Below are positions 60,301 through 64,000 of a stretch of DNA of 64,000 nucleotides, in pieces. This DNA is from Mactra quadrangularis (lineage: Eukaryota; Mollusca; Bivalvia; Venerida; Mactridae), in assembly GCA_025267735.1 (NCBI GenBank), contig CM046307.1, forward strand, positions 868,001 through 932,000, in the 5' to 3' direction. Within the stretch, counting starts at the first letter, position 1; each line of letters begins with the position of its first letter. The position numbers and the translations under genes were made by a program. The notes under the pieces are model-generated. The model saw only the letters and a program-made list of their open reading frames with translations. It was not told where the DNA came from and ran no database searches.

Positions 60301-63177
60301 GAAACATCACCTTTAAAGGTACCCCTTTATACACTTTCTCGTACATGGAAAATATACTTTCTTGTATATGGAATTATATACTCTCCCGCAGGTAAAAAAT
60401 AATTAATGAAAGAAATGAAGTTCATATTGTCTATCAGTAAATGTATCAAATTAAGAGTGTTCAGTTTGTTTTCAATAAACCAAAGGCATTAAATTGCTAG
60501 GATGTGCTCTAAATTATTATGTTAACATCATTTCATTCATTTTAATACGCATATTTCTAATTAGTTAACATTTTTTCTACTTGTAATGCAAGGTCTACAT
60601 TGTGGAGTATATAGTTTAAAATGTATCCGTTTTTTCTTATTTTACTTAGCGAATTTTACATATTTGAAACAGGGGGGAAATAAGATGTAAACAGTTTCAT
60701 GAAAAGAAAGAAATAATTATATGGTTTGGACACAGCTGTGATATATAGCTACCAATAAAACACACAACCTAACTGAATAAAAAATCTAATCATCATAATG
60801 TTACGTGTGCTGAACTAAATTCTCACAATAACACAAAAAATAGGAGAAATTAAACTTACCAACTTTTAAATTGGTAACACCTTCACCAAGTTTGCTCACA
60901 ATGCCTGATGACTCGTGCCCAAGTATAAAAGGATTAGTCACATTCCAGGATCCTATAAATCCATGTTTCCAGAAATGTATATCTGTACCACAGATCCCAA
61001 CACGTGCCATGCGTAGCTGAACCTCTTATAAAACAAACAGAGATAAGTGCATGTAAGGCGTAGTTAGTAAGCTATACATACATTTCTATGATTACATTTT
61101 TTTAATTACAAATCTAGCCATAACCATTTTAAATCTGGTAGTACATTAGACGTATTGCTCTGCAAATTAAGGTAATGTCCCGAACACCACAGACTAAAAT
61201 TTTCGTTAAATAATTCTATTTTAGCAAATGTTAATATGTAACAGACATAATTAGTGAAGAAGCTATCTTTGACAAGATAATTTCAAAGCAATAATCACAG
61301 GTTAATGAACAGAATGCTAATATTGAGAGTGAATTGCCTAAGCATATCGCTACTTATCGCTTTGTGTCCTAGCACCCTTCTTACAACAAAAGGAATAAAT
61401 GTTTGAAATCAAATTAGAGGTACCAGAACACAAAGCAATACATAGCGATATGCTTAGGCAACTCATCCTATATTTAAGGCCCGCTTTAAATGATGGAGCT
61501 AAATATCAAAGATTTTTAATCGTTGTTTTTTATTCACTAGAATTTGAAGCCGTCACGAATCTCGTGGCAATCAACACGTTTGTGTAAACTATTTTATATT
61601 ATACATACATATAAGATCTAATTTGCATTCGTTCTTCTTTATTTAATATGACGTCATCCAGTCCATTAATCGCATAATGACCGGCTACCCGGTCCATAAT
61701 TCTTATCTTGACCGTTTATGACGTCGTCCAGTCATATTTAACGCGACTTTCACGATGTGCTTATTTCACGGCAACACAAATAGACTAAATGGCTAACTCA
61801 GTGAACAAAAATGGAATATAACCTGAAGAAAGTGTTTTCTTGGTGCATCGCTTGAAAATAAGTCAGTCTGGGGTTTGAAATATTTGACAAACTGAAGAAT
61901 AAAATCATTATTTTAAAACACATTACAGTAAAATGACAGCACTAATAGGGGTGAAAGGATTTAAATTCGGTATAATATATCAAATAACACACGGCCTTTT
62001 GGGCAATATGCAAGTTTACGGACTGGTTGTTCAGACCTCGGAAGCAATATTGCCCTCAGCTGCGCTTCGGGTCATATATCTTCCTTAGTCTGACCAACTA
62101 GTCCGTAAACTTGCATATTGCCCGCAAGGCCATGTGTTATTTATTAATTAAGTCCAAAGAGTTTAAACATTTCATAGCATATTTAAGCAATATTCCAGAG
62201 TGTTTGGAAATTAAATTAATTAAAACCCACATACCTCCTTTCCCTGGTTCGGGAATTGCTGTGTTTTCCTGTAACAAAAGTAAAATACAGTTCAGTACCG
62301 CTATAAAGACCAATTTTATTGCAAAATCACGCGATGTTGACAATGCTATAATGTAAGAAGAAAAGTGTCCTTATATTAAGATTATTTCGCTATTAAGACC
62401 ATCAATGTGGAACTTTTACTCTATTATTAGTCTTGGCAATATCACTGTTATGTGAAGATGTAGTATCAAAATTTAAAGTTCTTCAATTAAACTCATGAGG
62501 GCTGAAAAATGAAAAACATTCAGTATAATTTGCTCAATTGTAGAAATAAATAAACAAACTTTGCTGGTAAAGTATGTCCCGCCTGGAAATAGAACCAACC
62601 ACTACTAGGTCAGTGGATTTGTGATCCACCCCTGAGCTAGCCGGGTGCACCTAAATTAATTATACATAAGTGTAAGGTGTAAAGAGTTCTAACTTGCGTT
62701 TTTACACCATGCGTTATCTGAAAACAGAGCTGCAGCATATCACGCGTAACTCTTGAAATGATTTTTCTAGTTATCTATATTTCTATACAACGTTCTTAAT
62801 TATACTTTATGATAAACAATTAACCTAACCATCATGACTTTGATGCACAAGTACAAGATTTCTGTCTTCTGTAACAAACGCCAACTGTCTCATAATATTA
62901 GCAATAAACGCAGCTAGGCACGATTCCAAAACCCTTCATCAGTAAGACGCTGCAGTAGTTTGAAGTAAGCGACTATAATCGCTCAACCATTTAAGTGGGT
63001 CGATCTTGGCGAGGGGTAAGCATACTAATAAGCACTGACCCACTTATTAAATTGTCTTATCATGTTCGTTATGATAAAAACAGACATCGCGATATGCAGA
63101 TAAAACATCAAAAATTAACTCACCAAACGTAAATCATTCACTTTATGTAAAACAACCGACAAATTCGAATCGTCCAT
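54399..63177 (-). CDS. SORD: Sorbitol dehydrogenase, gene B (complete, nine exons)
   Basis: Exons on the minus strand: 63177-63124, 62268-62235, 61024-60860, 59785-59626, 58193-58075, 57193-57128, 56519-56344, 55731-55578, 54514-54399; 1044 nt, 347 residues, GT-AG throughout, exon lengths and phases identical to gene A. Catalytic Cys41, His66 and Glu152 (here LIEPLS), the C-x2-C-x2-C-x7-C structural zinc lobe ([17 protein letters not shown]), GAGTIG and Asp200 are all kept. Differences from gene A include GSWNV for GHLKV after residue 54, DSGG for DFGG, KGVIAY for KGVNAY and [12 protein letters not shown] for [12 protein letters not shown]. It lies convergent to gene A at the end of the inverted duplication. 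Introns hold small elements but no LINE. Predicted cytosolic NAD-dependent polyol oxidation as for gene A; the substrate could differ. Confidence 0.95.
57221..57565 (+). mobile_element. Small TTAA-flanked inverted-repeat element, copy 3
   Basis: In intron 5 of gene B (57194-58074). The right end is GAATGAGTACCTTTAA; the left end starts TACTAGTTCACAGATTTGG and has lost its TTAA. It sits only about 27 nt from the acceptor of exon 6, so the branch-point region of that intron may be partly element-derived. Confidence 0.7.
58750..58850 (-). repeat. Dispersed repeat shared by SORD introns
   Basis: In intron 4 of gene B; the reverse complement resembles 14060-14190 and 21120-21200 ('taccttggcaatgctattag'). 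Confidence 0.5.
59170..59250 (+). repeat. SINE 3' tail fragment
   Basis: 'ctgaccgccgttatataacc' followed by 'ttgctacggcgttaagccca' matches the tail of the SINE at 9380-9440. The head is missing. It lies in intron 4 of gene B. Confidence 0.6.
59870..60400. repeat. Degenerate repeats in SORD gene B intron 3
   Basis: A motif like 'gtacatggaaaaatatactc' followed by 'tcccgtac' recurs at about 59892, 59935, 60340 and 60365. Copies are imperfect and irregularly spaced. No coding sequence. Confidence 0.55.
61327..61466. repeat. Inverted-repeat element in SORD gene B intron 2
   Basis: The left arm 'ttgcctaagcatatcgctac' followed by 'gctttgtgtcctagcac' is the near reverse complement of 'acacaaagcaatacatagcg' followed by 'atatgcttaggcaactc'. 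Arms are about 45 bp, loop about 50 bp. A small MITE or a fold-back. Confidence 0.7.
61982..62143. repeat. Fold-back element with arms of about 55 bp, SORD gene B intron 2
   Basis: The arms start AAATAACACACGGCC and end near GGACTGGTTGTTCAGAC, and pair with a few mismatches; both contain GGGCAATATGCAAGTTTACG. The loop is about 50 bp. It lies about 90 bp upstream of the region where exon 2 (62235-62268) ends. Transcribed RNA would form a long hairpin. Confidence 0.75.
62575..62655 (-). repeat. SINE tRNA-like head fragment
   Basis: On the minus strand: 'cacccggctagctcaggggt', then 'gtggttctatttccagg', then 'cgggacatactttaccagc'. Matches the SINE head at 9150-9230 but lacks body and tail. In intron 1 of gene B. 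Confidence 0.65.
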
Positions 63178-63796
63178 ATTGAAACATTACAGGTAAATGA
63201 TCAGAAAAAAAGGATATACACCTTACGTATCTCATTCAACTAGATAACACATATCACCTGCATAAACATTATTCTATTCATAACGGCATGAACAATTTAA
63301 GTTCAAGGGTAGATGAATGCATGATAGTTACGCAAACATGTAATATTATCCTGTTTGCTCGGGCGTATGTAGCCATTTATTCTAGACACATCGTATCATC
63401 CGTTTGGACATTGATTGATACGTAACAGAATAACAACTGTGAAACTTGTAGCTGTCATTTACTACTTTAAGTAGTGTTAAACGATATCTAGAACTGCGAA
63501 AGTCAAACAAAACATATCTCACACAGCCAAAAGAAAGGGAGATGTTTTCAGTTTTTTAAAACTTTATTATATAAGAAAAATATTTAAAAAAAACATGTAA
63601 CAACATAAAGAATCGAAGCGGTTTCTGCCTTAAAACGGACAGTGGCAAAACAATTGCCAAAGTGGGTGGGTTCAACAAGGTTCTGGGGTGTTCCAACCTC
63701 ATGCACGCTTGCCTCAACAGGTTTGTGTAAGAACAAACAATAACAACTGTTTAATAAAAAAAAACCCTTTTAACCGCTCTCTAACTTGACATAAGC
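63178..63796. promoter_or_regulatory. Upstream region of SORD gene B
   Basis: Reading leftwards into the ATG, 'cctgtaatgtttcaat' directly before the start matches gene A, as does a weaker block out to about 63260. Beyond that, pairing with the left arm was not evident. No core promoter element was assigned. Confidence 0.4.
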
Positions 63797-64000
63797 AGCT
63801 AGTTGGTTGCACGCAAGTCTACTGATCGATGGGTCGTGAGTTCGATTCCGGGCGAGGCATACTTTCGTGGAGCTTGGTCATGAAATTATTTCCTCCTACC
63901 TATGATTCTTAATTATGTAGGGCAGTTGTCAGTCACTGACAAAAGTATGCGCCTAGTAGTTAGTTAACAGCTAAATCCAAAGATTTAGCCTTTCCAGGAG
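63797..64000 (+). mobile_element. tRNA-derived SINE, copy 4, cut by window end
   Basis: 'gcacgcaagtctactgatcg', 'gagttcgattccgggcg', then 'aacagctaaatccaaagatt' and 'tagcctttccagga', as in the SINE at 9150. The 3' tail lies beyond the window. Confidence 0.85.

Noticed and set aside
1..64000. CRISPR array, operons or phage modules
   Set aside because: No regular short repeat-spacer pattern and no bacterial gene organisation; the genes are spliced and the repeats are eukaryotic.

Overview
This is an AT-rich eukaryotic window with spliced genes, GT-AG introns, AATAAA polyadenylation signals, LINE retrotransposons, tRNA-derived SINEs and many small inverted-repeat elements. The SINE tails, the 'cccgcaaac...cgggggtata' repeat and the overall style fit a marine mollusc, most likely a bivalve. 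That is a style-based inference; no species marker was read.

The host genes are sorbitol (polyol) dehydrogenase, SORD, a zinc-dependent medium-chain dehydrogenase. Gene A (+, 10217-21423) and gene B (-, 63177-54399) are each complete, with nine exons of exactly matching lengths (54, 34, 165, 160, 119, 66, 176, 154 and 116 nt) encoding 347 residues. A third, diverged first exon lies at 1398-1345 on the minus strand; the rest of that gene would be off the left edge. The only other host-like coding sequence with a recognisable family is a frameshifted 3' exon of an AMP-binding acyl-CoA-synthetase-like gene (8190-7518, minus).

Layout from left to right: retroelement envelope-like remnant (about 91-783); SORD copy C exon 1; a LINE with ORF1 and a broken ORF2 (about 2.7-7.0 kb); the AMP-binding remnant; a SINE; gene A, with an antisense 5'-truncated LINE in intron 5; three direct, increasingly rearranged copies of the sequence downstream of gene A (21.4-25.0, 25.0-32.3 and 32.3-38.4 kb); a roughly 3 kb unpaired centre (about 40.7-44.0 kb); inverted counterparts of the left side (about 44.0-54.2 kb); gene B; and a partial SINE at the right edge.

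The main structural result is that about 10.2-40.7 kb and about 44.0-63.3 kb are arms of one large, old inverted duplication. The left arm was later enlarged by a direct tandem duplication and a LINE. Paralogous arms and tandem copies expose empty sites, so several insertions can be delimited to the base: two 177-bp pogo-like elements with TA duplications, a 217-bp element with 32-bp terminal repeats, an element with 8-bp target duplications, a SINE with a 9-bp target duplication, and a 1.4-kb element carrying internal tandem repeats. I found no CRISPR, operon or other bacterial system.
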